This document shows positions 13,512 to 20,862 of a stretch of 21,749 bases of DNA, in pieces. A program made the position numbers and the translations under genes. This DNA is from PALSA-1336 sp038203095 (GTDB lineage Bacteria > Patescibacteriota > Doudnabacteria > UBA920). The DNA lies in contig JBBREH010000022.1 in the NCBI GenBank assembly GCA_038203095.1, forward strand, positions 1 to 21,749. Direction: 5' to 3'. Positions within the stretch are counted from its first letter, which is position 1; each line of letters opens with the position of its first letter. Under the pieces are notes generated by a model that worked only from the letters and a program-made list of their open reading frames with translations, did not search any database and was not told the origin of the DNA.

Positions 13512-14678
13512 TTAATTATTCTTAAATGTCGGTTTAACTCCCTTAATCATAACGCCAAACACCGTCAAATACAACGCCGCAATTACTAACCAGCCTAAAA
13601 ACGGAATAAAAGACAATAACAGCCAGCCCAAAGCGCCAACTAAAACAACCTGCCAGTTCGCCCATAGAGCTTCGCCCTTTTTAATCCTGCTTAAAATTAA
13701 ATTCCCCAAACAAATAACGCTGACTAACGTGGTTATAATAAGTGCTAAAACATAAACCAAGCCCAAAATAATTGCCAGGTAATAACCTACGACAGTTACA
13801 AACAGCAAGACAACCACAATCGGAGTAAGAATCAATCCGGCCAAACCCAGACCCAAACTTTGCCAAAAATTAGCCTTAACTTCTTCCAAAATTCCCTGAA
13901 CTTTATTTTTCCTATAAGTAATTAGGAGAAATGCAGCAATTAAAATTGCCAAAAATTTTATTAGTAGAGCAATGGATAAAAAAGTTAAGAACTGCGGCCC
14001 AAAACCGCGCTCCTTTTTTTGAGTAAAATCAATCTGTCCGACTTTGGCTCCGCTGGCCACCACAGCCGCTTGCGGACCGGTGTAAGAAATTTTTCCCGCA
14101 ATTTCGGCGCCGGAATCTATGGCTAACATTTTGGAAGCTCTTGCACTAACATCTCCGCCGACTTTGCCGTTTAAAGTAATATTACCTCCCACCGCGCGAA
14201 TGTTCCCGCCTACTGACCCGTCAACAATTACATTCCCTCCGGCGATGAGTAAATCCCCCGCCACGCTCGAGCCTGCGGCTAAAGTAACGTTACCGCCTGC
14301 TACAACCAAGTCCCCGCCAATAACTGAGCTAATGGTAATATTCCCGCCGGCAATTCTGGCCGTGCCACCAATAGGAGCTGACACCATTAAGGTACCGCCG
14401 GCTAAGAGCAGCTGATTTTCCACCTTGCCGGTTATAACCACCATGCCACCGGCAGCGGTTAAATCGCCGGCGGTGTCCGCGTTTATAGTGACATTGCCGC
14501 CGACAGTATACAAATTTTTATGAATCTGTCCGCTGCCAATAACTAAGTTGCCATTTGAGCCATCAGGGCCGACAATTTCGGCGGCAAATACCGGTGTAGC
14601 GGCAAAAATCAATGGGATGACAACTAACCCGGAAACAAAAATTTTATTTTTCGCCAAATTAGTAATAATTTTATTCAT
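13512..14678 (-). CDS. Bactofilin-like beta-helical repeat protein with signal peptide and C-terminal membrane domain
   Basis: 388 residues in three parts. A signal peptide (about 1-33, ending VFAAE); a repeat region (about 45-205) in which short units of the form AGGN(V/I)T(I/L)...GG(D/N) recur roughly every 17-20 residues, as in bactofilin-type or polymer-forming beta-helices; and a C-terminal region with four or five membrane segments (about 230-380). Gly and Val are very frequent in the repeats, where each rung would stack. This combination is common as a hypothetical in many bacteria; the helix should be outside the membrane. It could scaffold the envelope, but no function is proven. AAGGA seven bases before the ATG is one of the few good Shine-Dalgarno sites in the window. 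Confidence 0.8.
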   Translation of the reverse strand: MNKIITNLAKNKIFVSGLVVIPLIFAATPVFAAEIVGPDGSNGNLVIGSGQIHKNLYTVGGNVTINADTAGDLTAAGGMVVITGKVENQLLLAGGTLMVSAPIGGTARIAGGNITISSVIGGDLVVAGGNVTLAAGSSVAGDLLIAGGNVIVDGSVGGNIRAVGGNITLNGKVGGDVSARASKMLAIDSGAEIAGKISYTGPQAAVVASGAKVGQIDFTQKKERGFGPQFLTFLSIALLIKFLAILIAAFLLITYRKNKVQGILEEVKANFWQSLGLGLAGLILTPIVVVLLFVTVVGYYLAIILGLVYVLALIITTLVSVICLGNLILSRIKKGEALWANWQVVLVGALGWLLLSFIPFLGWLVIAALYLTVFGVMIKGVKPTFKNN

Positions 14679-14789
14679 AAATAATCCTTAAAAGAGGTTC
14701 TAATCAACTCATTTCTGCCGGGTTACGATTCTAAAAATAGAACTTTTAACGAGGCGAATGGAATCAAATTGTTTAATTTTACATCTTCA

Positions 14790-14819
14790 ATTATACTCCA
14801 ACTTTGCAATTTCCGCCAA
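14790..14819 (-). promoter_or_regulatory. Candidate promoter for the bactofilin-like gene
   Basis: On the minus strand TTGGCG (14814-14819) and TATAAT (14790-14795) are separated by 18 bp, about 110 bp before the gene's ATG. The gap otherwise holds a small TTCTA-TTTT-TAGAA hairpin in the leader. The -35 matches consensus at its first three positions only. Confidence 0.45.
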
Positions 14820-14825
14820 CAGCGT

Positions 14826-15710
14826 CTAGTTTCCCGCACAAGTGTTAAAAGCCTTAACCTGGGCGTTGTACTCGTCGGTGGAAATTTTTAACTGATCAAC
14901 TTTATTATTATAAATTTTTACCAAACTATTATAATCAGCCACGACCTTATTGTAAGCGTCATATTCACTTTGAGTTTGGGGATTTTTAGAATCAATCTGG
15001 CTCTTTAAGGCAGTCAACTGGGGCTGGATTAGTTCAACGTCCTGATTTAAAGATTTCATTATGGTTTTTAAATTAACATCAACCGTAGGGCAACTACTAC
15101 TGGGCTTTCCAAATTCCTGCACAGCCAGCCAAGTTTCTTTGCCCTCATAGATACCCTTGCCCACGGCTACGCCAATTTCTGTAAAGGTTTTGTTTAAAAT
15201 ATTTGCTCTGTGACCGGGGCTATTCATCCAAGCGGTAACTAGAGCCTCATCGTCTTTATAATTGCCTAAAGCTAAATTTTCACCTATGGCAATAAATTCA
15301 TAACCGGCCGCGTTAGCCAATTCAGCCGGACCGGCTCCGGTGGGACTTTTGTGCTCAAAATACTGCTTTTTAAACATATCCCGGAGTTTGTAAGAGGCAG
15401 ATGCGTTTAATTTTTGATTTTCCGTTAAGGCGGCCAGCTGTCCGTTTTGCGCACGATTAAAGTTGGTAAATTTAATTACGCCGTTAATTGTTAACGAAGC
15501 ATTTTGATCTTCCACTAACGCCCGCAAAGGTCCGGGAGCAAAAATTTGTTCTGCTTTATTTTGAATTATCTGCGCGACTGAACTATTTTTAATTTGGCTA
15601 ATAATTTGCGGGGGCTTTAAATAAGCTTTTTGGATACTCGGATAAAAACACCATAGCAGGGCTACGGCGGAAAGAAAAATAATTATAAAAATAATAATAA
15701 CTTTTTTCAT
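14826..15710 (-). CDS. CAP/SCP-domain extracellular protein with N-terminal anchor and C-terminal helices
   Basis: From the ATG at 15710 the protein has about 294 residues (a TTG two codons upstream is also open). An N-terminal hydrophobic segment (VIIIFIIIFLSAVALLWCF) serves as signal or anchor. The CAP domain (about 85-205) shows the family's features: YFEHKSPTG, IGENLALG, and WMNSPGHRANILNKTFTEIGVAV with the conserved His. The last 80 residues (DVELIQPQLTALKSQID and following) are predicted to be helical, probably coiled coil, ending in CAGN. Bacterial CAP proteins are secreted or surface-attached with poorly known roles; no protease function should be assumed. It is preceded by a REP-bearing gap and followed by the promoter of the next gene. 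Confidence 0.9.
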   Translation of the reverse strand: MKKVIIIFIIIFLSAVALLWCFYPSIQKAYLKPPQIISQIKNSSVAQIIQNKAEQIFAPGPLRALVEDQNASLTINGVIKFTNFNRAQNGQLAALTENQKLNASASYKLRDMFKKQYFEHKSPTGAGPAELANAAGYEFIAIGENLALGNYKDDEALVTAWMNSPGHRANILNKTFTEIGVAVGKGIYEGKETWLAVQEFGKPSSSCPTVDVNLKTIMKSLNQDVELIQPQLTALKSQIDSKNPQTQSEYDAYNKVVADYNSLVKIYNNKVDQLKISTDEYNAQVKAFNTCAGN

Positions 15711-15759
15711 AAGCAAAAATGTGCTAAATACGGTGCTTTAGATGTGTGCAGACCATCCA

Positions 15760-15824
15760 CCGCCGCTAAAGCTATGGCGGACAGGTCGGCCTCCAAAATT
15801 GTGACGGCCAATGGCCGCCGCTAC
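15760..15824. repeat. REP-like cluster between the HD-domain and CAP genes
   Basis: The right unit, CGGCCAATGGCCG (15805-15817) followed by CCG and CTAC (15821-15824), matches the right unit inside mnmA (8512-8533) at 19 of 22 positions. The left part has CCGCC (15760-15764) pairing with GGCGG (15776-15780) around an AGCT core but no GTAG, so the pair is incomplete or diverged. It fills most of the 137-bp gap. Confidence 0.65.
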
Positions 15825-15847
15825 ATGCCTGTGTCCTGGCTAATAAT

Positions 15848-16417
15848 TCAAAACCCCAACGCCCCAGAGATCCCGCGCAGCGCCTCAATCACAAAATTAA
15901 TATGTTCATCTTCCAAAATGCCCAATTCCTTGACACCCAAAGCAATATCTTCCCGGCTAACTTTGGCCGCGAAGCTTTTGTCTTTCAATTTCTTTTTAAC
16001 CGATTTAACTTCCAGGCCCATTAACTTATCCGGCCGCATATAGGCGCAGGCCACAACAAACCCGCATAACTCGTCTACCGCGAACAAACATTTGGCCATT
16101 TGCGACTCACGCTCAACGCCGCTATAAAGCGCATGTCCTAAAATTGCTTGGATAATTGTGTCGGGGTAGTTTAAAGACTGGAGATGGCGAACGCCTTCAA
16201 AAGGATGCCCGGTTTTGGCCTCGGCATTGGGCTCGGGAAATTTTTCATAATCAAAATCGTGAAGTAGCCCACAAATCCCCCACTCCTCAACATCGCCACC
16301 ATACTTTTTAGCATACGCCCGCATCGCCGCCTCCACGCAAAGCATATGCTTGCGCAAACTTTCCGACGTTACCCACTCTGTCATTAACTTATAAGCTTGG
16401 TCTCTGGTTATATTCAT
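15848..16417 (-). CDS. HD-domain phosphohydrolase
   Basis: 189 residues from the ATG at 16417; the frame is open to a TTG at 16426. The HD metal-binding residues are all visible: His24 in LRKHMLCVEA, His53-Asp54 in GLLHDFDYEKFP, His95 in ILGHALYSG and Asp115 in FAVDELCGF. Length and arrangement fit the single-domain HD hydrolases often annotated as HDIG-type proteins, which act on nucleotides or other phosphate esters; the substrate is unknown. It lies 19 bp after the TPR-like gene, across two copies of GTTAAAT, and is probably co-transcribed with it. Confidence 0.9.
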   Translation of the reverse strand: MNITRDQAYKLMTEWVTSESLRKHMLCVEAAMRAYAKKYGGDVEEWGICGLLHDFDYEKFPEPNAEAKTGHPFEGVRHLQSLNYPDTIIQAILGHALYSGVERESQMAKCLFAVDELCGFVVACAYMRPDKLMGLEVKSVKKKLKDKSFAAKVSREDIALGVKELGILEDEHINFVIEALRGISGALGF

Positions 16418-16428
16418 AAAAATCAATT

Positions 16429-16442
16429 GTTAAATGTTAAAT
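16429..16442. repeat. Heptamer pair GTTAAAT x2
   Basis: Two exact tandem copies of GTTAAAT; the second overlaps the stop codon of the TPR-like gene. It is the shortest of the 7-bp-periodic repeats and would not be notable alone. Confidence 0.5.
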
Positions 16443-16811
16443 AGCCTCCGCCTGCCTCTCCAAACGATTTAACCCTTCTTGCGCCTCTGCCCTTAACGGC
16501 ATAAAGGCGGCTCGTTGTGGCTCAGCGCGTGAATCAATAATTTCTAAAGCTCGTCTGTAAGCAACAAGCGCGTTTTTTGCGTCATTTATTTTTTCGTAAC
16601 ATTCGCCAATTCTCACTTCTATTGCTGGAGTAGATCCTTCATCGGGAAAACGGTCAACCGCATACCCCCTGCACTTAAGCAACAACAGCAGGGCCTGCGT
16701 AAATTCCCCCTGATGGATTAATGAGTTCGCATCATCAAAAAACCCACCTTTAGCCATCGCATCTATTGCTTGATTCATTCTTCCTTCTGCTTGTTCTCTA
16801 AAATTTGTCAT
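16437..16811 (-). CDS. TPR-like helical protein
   Basis: 124 residues. Two helix-turn-helix segments resemble tetratricopeptide units: ANSLIHQGEFTQALLLLLKC (about 28-47) and RIGECYEKINDAKNALVAYRRALEI (about 67-91). TPRs mediate protein-protein contacts. No signal peptide or membrane segment is seen, so it is probably cytoplasmic. I cannot name a partner; the next gene encodes an HD-domain protein. The ATG at 16811 is followed by a normal start, and no clear Shine-Dalgarno is present. Confidence 0.7.
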   Translation of the reverse strand: MTNFREQAEGRMNQAIDAMAKGGFFDDANSLIHQGEFTQALLLLLKCRGYAVDRFPDEGSTPAIEVRIGECYEKINDAKNALVAYRRALEIIDSRAEPQRAAFMPLRAEAQEGLNRLERQAEAI

Positions 16812-16832
16812 TATAATACTAGGATAAATTTT

Positions 16833-17050
16833 CTATCTTTCCTTCACCATACTATTTACAAAAAATTTCCCGTTAGGCAAAGTGCACTGCTCTGGATAAC
16901 TTTTTAAAACCGGGTAGCCGCTTTTACGCAGGCGTCAAAAGTTTTTATGGCGTCCGAAGGAGCAAGTCGACCTTTGGTAAGGGCAATAATAATTGCCACC
17001 GCCACCAACGCGCCTAAAAATAATCTGGCATAAAATCTTCCCGGAATCAT
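16833..17050 (-). pseudogene. Frameshifted small signal/anchor protein with GYPVxxSYPxQC motif
   Basis: An ATG (17048-17050) overlaps the NUDIX stop as ATGA. The first frame runs 48 codons to TAA at 16904-16906: MIPGRFYARLFLGALVAVAI, a hydrophobic anchor, then APSDAIKTFDACVKA. Moving the frame by one base just after Ala gives AGYPVLKSYPEQCTLPNGKF and stops at TAG (16833-16835). The composite DACxxAGYPVxxSYPxQCxxPxGxxF is a pattern I know from short secreted or anchored bacterial proteins, with two Cys that could pair. So one base appears to be missing near 16917-16921. This is a recent mutation or a sequencing error; no canonical slippery heptamer is present. Confidence 0.8.
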
Positions 17051-17457
17051 AAAATTATGGTTTGATTGTCTAACAGCTCCTTAAAATAAGTGTCTAAATT
17101 GGGATTTAAATTATTTATTTCCACAGGAGTAAACCAGCCAATTTCCAAATGCTCTTCGCTTAATTGCGGTTTACCCTCTATTGTTCCGACATAGGTTAAA
17201 CGAACTACGTGCCGGCCATTTGTTTTTAAAATGTCCTGCGCGGCCCTTAAATTTGCGCGGCCCGCAAAATCCAAACCCACCTCTTCTTTAATTTCCCTTT
17301 TAAGATTTTCTAACAACTCTGTCCCGGGCTCGATCCTCCCCCCAATAATATCCCAGGAAGACCGCATGTCGAGATACTTTTTGGGGTTACGCCGAGCGAG
17401 CAAATATTTACCCTCACTGTTTTTAAGTAAAATTTTTACGCCTACTTGTAGTTTCAT
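17047..17457 (-). CDS. NUDIX hydrolase
   Basis: 136 residues. The Nudix box is at about 40-62, with REIKEEVGL (54-62) providing the metal-binding glutamates. At the position usually Glu (GRIEPGE) this protein has Thr46, with Glu47 next to it. Nudix enzymes hydrolyse nucleoside diphosphates linked to another group; substrate is not predictable here. The start is one base after the stop of the upstream unknown protein, and its TGA overlaps the next ATG, so the three genes are probably one translationally coupled unit. Confidence 0.93.
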   Translation of the reverse strand: MKLQVGVKILLKNSEGKYLLARRNPKKYLDMRSSWDIIGGRIEPGTELLENLKREIKEEVGLDFAGRANLRAAQDILKTNGRHVVRLTYVGTIEGKPQLSEEHLEIGWFTPVEINNLNPNLDTYFKELLDNQTIIL

Positions 17458-17458
17458 G

Positions 17459-18280
17459 TTATTTTATCGTAAATAATTTTTCAGGTGAATTTTCCGTCTT
17501 GAGAAGCCTAAAGCACGAACCGTCCCGGGTTAGATCGATACTTTTATTTTTTATAGACCGCTCTTCTAGTTTGTTTTTCCACTTCCTAAGCTTCTCCGGG
17601 CTAAACACACCTCCTGGCTCATCCGCTAACATTAAACCCGGGTAACTCAGCAATTCATACATATCTTCAAATATATCTAAAATTATTTTGGGATCTTTTG
17701 GCAAGGAACGATCGCCAGCAACTAAGCTCAAAATTATTAGATTAACCTTCCTGCCCTTAAGTTCTGTTTTTAAGAATTGAAATAAATTTTTATTTGCAAT
17801 ATTGCCCTCCACAATATGATGCGAGGGCCTGAAAGGCACAGTGCCGGAAGCCGGTTTGCTATAGATCACCCCATACGTTTCCGCAAAAAACGGCTCGGGA
17901 TCAATTGCGCCATCTTCTTTAATGTCAAAACCTTGAAAAAGCCTATTCGCCGGACCCCCGAACTCTATACCTATGGCTTTATGTCTAACAGAAGCCAAAA
18001 CACGCTTGATATACTCTGATAAGTTTGCCGATTCAGTATCAGGCAATGTGTTGCAAAAACGCTTTTCAAAAGAACGGTCCCTAAAAGACCTAATATCACT
18101 TCTTTCGGTTTGATCATACTGACTCTCTGACAAAGGCGAATCATAATCAAACCATTTTCCTAAGATATCCATAAGCCTAATGTGATCAAGTCTTGTTTTC
18201 GCCTCGTTTACCCTAGCCATTCGTTTGGGCGTCAGTTTAGGCTCGACAATATAAGAATGCCTGTCTTGTTCACTTAACAT
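17459..18280 (-). CDS. Unknown protein, possibly Rossmann/methyltransferase-like
   Basis: 273 residues, no signal peptide or membrane segment. The central part reads like an alternating alpha/beta fold: AIGIEFGGPANRLFQGF (a glycine-rich loop after a strand, about 112-128), then HHIVEGNIANKNLFQFLK, VNLIILSLVAGD and YPGLMLADEPGG. This recalls S-adenosylmethionine-dependent methyltransferases, in which an acidic strand end follows the glycine loop, but the key motifs are weak and I do not recognise the family. It sits between a helical unknown protein and a NUDIX hydrolase with gaps of 18 and 1 bp. Confidence 0.6.
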   Translation of the reverse strand: MLSEQDRHSYIVEPKLTPKRMARVNEAKTRLDHIRLMDILGKWFDYDSPLSESQYDQTERSDIRSFRDRSFEKRFCNTLPDTESANLSEYIKRVLASVRHKAIGIEFGGPANRLFQGFDIKEDGAIDPEPFFAETYGVIYSKPASGTVPFRPSHHIVEGNIANKNLFQFLKTELKGRKVNLIILSLVAGDRSLPKDPKIILDIFEDMYELLSYPGLMLADEPGGVFSPEKLRKWKNKLEERSIKNKSIDLTRDGSCFRLLKTENSPEKLFTIK

Positions 18281-18298
18281 AAAAATCTTACTTAAAAT

Positions 18299-19498
18299 TT
18301 AAACGGCATATTTTCTGTTTGACTCGGTAATAGGAGCATTAAAGCCTGATTTGATGCCAATATTAACTACCTTCCCCTGGCGCAAATCTTGCTTGGCCTG
18401 TTCTTCTGTTTGCCGATTTTTTTTCTTGCGATCTTCCAAATCTGCGTGAAGTTCTTGCCGGTCAAACTTTTTTTCCAACCAGCCGGAAATTTGGCTGTTA
18501 GCTTGTTCTGATGTTGGCCTATTTTCCTCTGATTGATTGCTTAAATTGTTAAATAGCTCCAAAATTTTAAAATCAAAAAACTTTAACTGATCCAAATTCA
18601 TTACTGCCATTTTGTTCATAAATCTGTCCCGAAGCTCTGTGCTAATACCAATACCCGAAATTTTACTTAATCGATCTAATGAATGCAAGACTTCAATTTT
18701 TTTTATTTCTACCCCGGCTTGTTTTTCCCGGGTAATTTCCTGCTGTTTAATAATGGCAATAGTCAAAGATTCAAACAGTCTTAAATAAACAATAATTTCC
18801 GGAGAAACGTCCGTTTTTATTCTCTGCATATCGCCCTGCGGGCCTTCAAGCCTTTGCGGATTAAGCGGTGACTGATAATCTTTAACGAGCTTGTCCTGAA
18901 GTGCGGACTGAACTATGCTTCTAGTTTTTTGTAAATTTTCCAAACTCACTTCCGTGGAGCCGGCCGTGCTATTTTCCAAATTCTTTAAGGTAAAAATTGC
19001 CGCGTCTTCATCTTGTTCTTTTCTAAAGCGCAACAAATTAAAACTATACTCCTTTAATACGTCTTTGGTAGCGGGAAATTCATAAACATCGGTTGTGCCT
19101 TCTCTCTGTAATTCGTATAACCTAACCAGGCGTACTCCGATTTTATTTAATTGATCTGTCCAGACAATGTCTTTTTTGGAAAATAAAGTCTTCACCGCTT
19201 CAAAAATTCCGCGACCGTCCGGATTTTTTTCCAAATATTCTGAAATTTCTTTTAAAATTTCTCTCTGGTTGGTTTGTATGTCAATGGCAACCGAGGTGTC
19301 TTTAAAATCCAAATAATTTTTTAGTTCCGTAGCGACCTGATTTTGTTCCGCTTCTTTGTTTGGCCTTAATGCGTTTCTCTGCTCAAAAAATTCCGCCTGC
19401 GACCCAAAGCCCACCGCCCGCTTTGCCGTGTTACTGGTTAAGCTGATTTTGGGCTTTATTTTATCGTCGTCAGATTTTTTATCATCGCTGTTGGGCAT
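18299..19498 (-). CDS. Unknown, mostly helical cytoplasmic protein
   Basis: 399 residues from the ATG at 19498 (MPNSDDKKSDDDK); a longer frame exists to a TTG at 19537 but it overlaps hisS, and the ATG falls 5 bp after the hisS stop. The sequence is rich in Glu, Lys, Gln and Leu with no signal peptide or membrane segment. A helical middle (about 60-330) is followed by a coiled-coil-like tail (LEKKFDRQELHADLEDRKKK). No catalytic motif is seen and I do not recognise it. Its close linkage to hisS and the following gene suggests one transcript. Confidence 0.6.
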   Translation of the reverse strand: MPNSDDKKSDDDKIKPKISLTSNTAKRAVGFGSQAEFFEQRNALRPNKEAEQNQVATELKNYLDFKDTSVAIDIQTNQREILKEISEYLEKNPDGRGIFEAVKTLFSKKDIVWTDQLNKIGVRLVRLYELQREGTTDVYEFPATKDVLKEYSFNLLRFRKEQDEDAAIFTLKNLENSTAGSTEVSLENLQKTRSIVQSALQDKLVKDYQSPLNPQRLEGPQGDMQRIKTDVSPEIIVYLRLFESLTIAIIKQQEITREKQAGVEIKKIEVLHSLDRLSKISGIGISTELRDRFMNKMAVMNLDQLKFFDFKILELFNNLSNQSEENRPTSEQANSQISGWLEKKFDRQELHADLEDRKKKNRQTEEQAKQDLRQGKVVNIGIKSGFNAPITESNRKYAV

Positions 19499-19502
19499 AA
19501 AT

Positions 19503-20732
19503 TTATTTGCCCACAATAAAATTTTTAATTTCACCAACTTCCAAAACTTGCTCTTTGGACTCCTTCAAACTCTTCACTTTATACTTTCCACTTTTAACTT
19601 CTTCCTCGCCCACCACTAAAACGTAGGGTATTTTTTCACGGTCAGCGGTTTTGACTTGAGCGGAAACTTTTTTTTCTGATAAGTCTACGGAAACATTCAC
19701 CCCCTGCTCGCGGATGTAGCGCGCCAATTTATTGGCCTCTTCAACAAAACCGTCTAAATGACAAATGTAAAGCTGGATAGGCGGATGATACTCCGGCAAT
19801 AAATTATAGGTTTCCAAAAAGTCGCGCGTGGTTACATCGCCCCAACCAAAGCCGATGCCGGAAACTTTTTCCACGCCGAAAATGGAAACTAAGTCGTCGT
19901 ACCTGCCGCCGCCAAACAGCGCGCGGGGATTTACGGGATTAGTATCGTACATTTCAAACACGGTGCCGGTGTAATAATCAAAACCGCGGACTAAATAAGC
20001 ATCAAACTTAACGTTAGTGATTCCTCGATTTTTTAATTGGCTAATGATTCGCGCGGTTTCCTCATCGGCCGATAAATTCCCATCAAAAGGCTTGCCTAAA
20101 ATCGCTTTAGCCTGCTCGTCAAAATCTTTTATTTTGTCTTTCTTGTCTAGCAGCCTTCTAAATTCTAAAGTTTTTTCTTCATTCAAACCCATTTCGGCCA
20201 AAACTTTAGAAAGAGCACGGCGGTTATTTAAGCGGATTTGAAATTGCTCATCCTTGGCTCCAAACGCCTTTATAATGTCGTAAGCCAAGCTAATTATTTC
20301 CACATCCGCTTCAATGCTGTCCACGCCAAACATATCCACATTTAACTGCCAATGTTCACGCAAGCGGCCGCGCTGGGGACGTTCGTAACGGAATAGGTTG
20401 GGAATGGAATACCAGCGAAGCGGAAAATTAAGTTCGCGACGCTTTTGCGCCACCATTCTGGCTACTGTTGGCGTCATTTCCGGACGAATAGTTACATCGC
20501 GCCCGCCCCTGTCGGTAAACGAATACGTCTGCTCACTAACAATTTCCTGGCCACTTTTGGCTCGGTACAAATCCGTCTCCTCTAAAATAGACGCGCCGTA
20601 CTCCAAATAGCCATAGCCTTCCGCCACTTTTTTCCACACACCAAAAATATAATTCTGAACAAACTGATCCTTCGGAAAAAAATCCCGCGTGCCTTTGTAA
20701 GGTTCTGTTGATAGCTTTTTTGTTTCGCTCAT
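19503..20732 (-). CDS. hisS: Histidyl-tRNA synthetase
   Basis: 409 residues, class II synthetase that charges tRNA-His. Motif 1 region begins KGTRDFFPKD; motif 2 is NLFRYERPQRGRLREHWQLN; the histidine-specific loop is LVRGFDYYTGTVFEMY; motif 3 contains ALFGGGRYDDLVSIFG and GIGFGWGD. The anticodon-binding domain follows (about 318-409). Near its C-terminus, DNA at 19569-19603 has a strict 7-bp period (ACT every seven bases, five times) encoding VKSGKYKVKS, though the overall length is normal. A good sigma70-type promoter lies 30-60 bp upstream, so it is likely the first gene of the run that ends near 16.8 kb. Confidence 0.97.
   Translation of the reverse strand: MSETKKLSTEPYKGTRDFFPKDQFVQNYIFGVWKKVAEGYGYLEYGASILEETDLYRAKSGQEIVSEQTYSFTDRGGRDVTIRPEMTPTVARMVAQKRRELNFPLRWYSIPNLFRYERPQRGRLREHWQLNVDMFGVDSIEADVEIISLAYDIIKAFGAKDEQFQIRLNNRRALSKVLAEMGLNEEKTLEFRRLLDKKDKIKDFDEQAKAILGKPFDGNLSADEETARIISQLKNRGITNVKFDAYLVRGFDYYTGTVFEMYDTNPVNPRALFGGGRYDDLVSIFGVEKVSGIGFGWGDVTTRDFLETYNLLPEYHPPIQLYICHLDGFVEEANKLARYIREQGVNVSVDLSEKKVSAQVKTADREKIPYVLVVGEEEVKSGKYKVKSLKESKEQVLEVGEIKNFIVGK
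19569..19603. repeat. Five-heptad array in the 3' part of hisS
   Basis: ACTCTTC, ACTTTAT, ACTTTCC, ACTTTTA and ACTTCTT follow without a gap, each starting ACT. The run encodes about residues 377-388. The corresponding stretch in other HisS proteins is of similar length, so it may have replaced rather than lengthened the local sequence. Confidence 0.6.
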
Positions 20733-20758
20733 AAAAAAATTAGGCTATTAATGCCTTA

Positions 20759-20787
20759 ATTATATCTAAAAACCCTTGATTTTACAA
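20759..20787 (-). promoter_or_regulatory. Promoter for hisS
   Basis: On the minus strand TTGTAA (20782-20787) and TATAAT (20759-20764) are separated by 17 bp. Transcription would start about 20 bases before the ATG at 20732, leaving a short leader. The -35 overlaps one arm of the hairpin upstream. Confidence 0.6.
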
Positions 20788-20846
20788 ATCCCCCTGAAGG
20801 CAGCCATCAAGGGGATTAGCTGGAAGAGGTGTCCCCTCTTCCAGCT
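20773..20846 (-). terminator. Double hairpin after the deoxyribosyltransferase-like gene
   Basis: On the minus strand the first hairpin is AGCTGGAAGAGG (arms 20818-20829 and 20835-20846), 12 bp with a 5-nt loop. Beyond it either AATCCCC/GGGGATT (20787-20793, 20811-20817) or CCCTTGAT/ATCAAGGG (20773-20780, 20806-20813) can form, but not both. The second alternative is followed by GTTTTTAG, a terminator-like tract. It probably ends the upstream two-gene transcript. Confidence 0.6.
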
Positions 20847-20862
20847 TGGTTTTATGGTATAA

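Noticed and set aside
14119..14415. 98-codon plus-strand frame opposite the bactofilin-like gene
   Set aside because: It is the antisense of the Gly/Val-rich beta-helix repeats; its Pro/Ala-rich product is an artefact of that composition.
14733..14750. Fourth copy of the CTTCTAACGG motif (ACTTTTAACGAGGCG)
   Set aside because: Three mismatches in 15 bases in an AT-rich leader is too weak to call.
14690..14760. tRNA gene suggested by GGGTTACGATTC
   Set aside because: No T-loop consensus, no acceptor or anticodon stem can be built around it.
16904..16925. Programmed -1 frameshift joining the two halves of the small anchored protein
   Set aside because: No X-XXY-YYZ slippery heptamer or following stem-loop is visible at the junction; an indel is simpler.
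20733..20862. T-box or other riboswitch ahead of hisS
   Set aside because: The T-box core sequence is absent, and a promoter lies downstream of the hairpins, so most hisS transcripts would not contain them.
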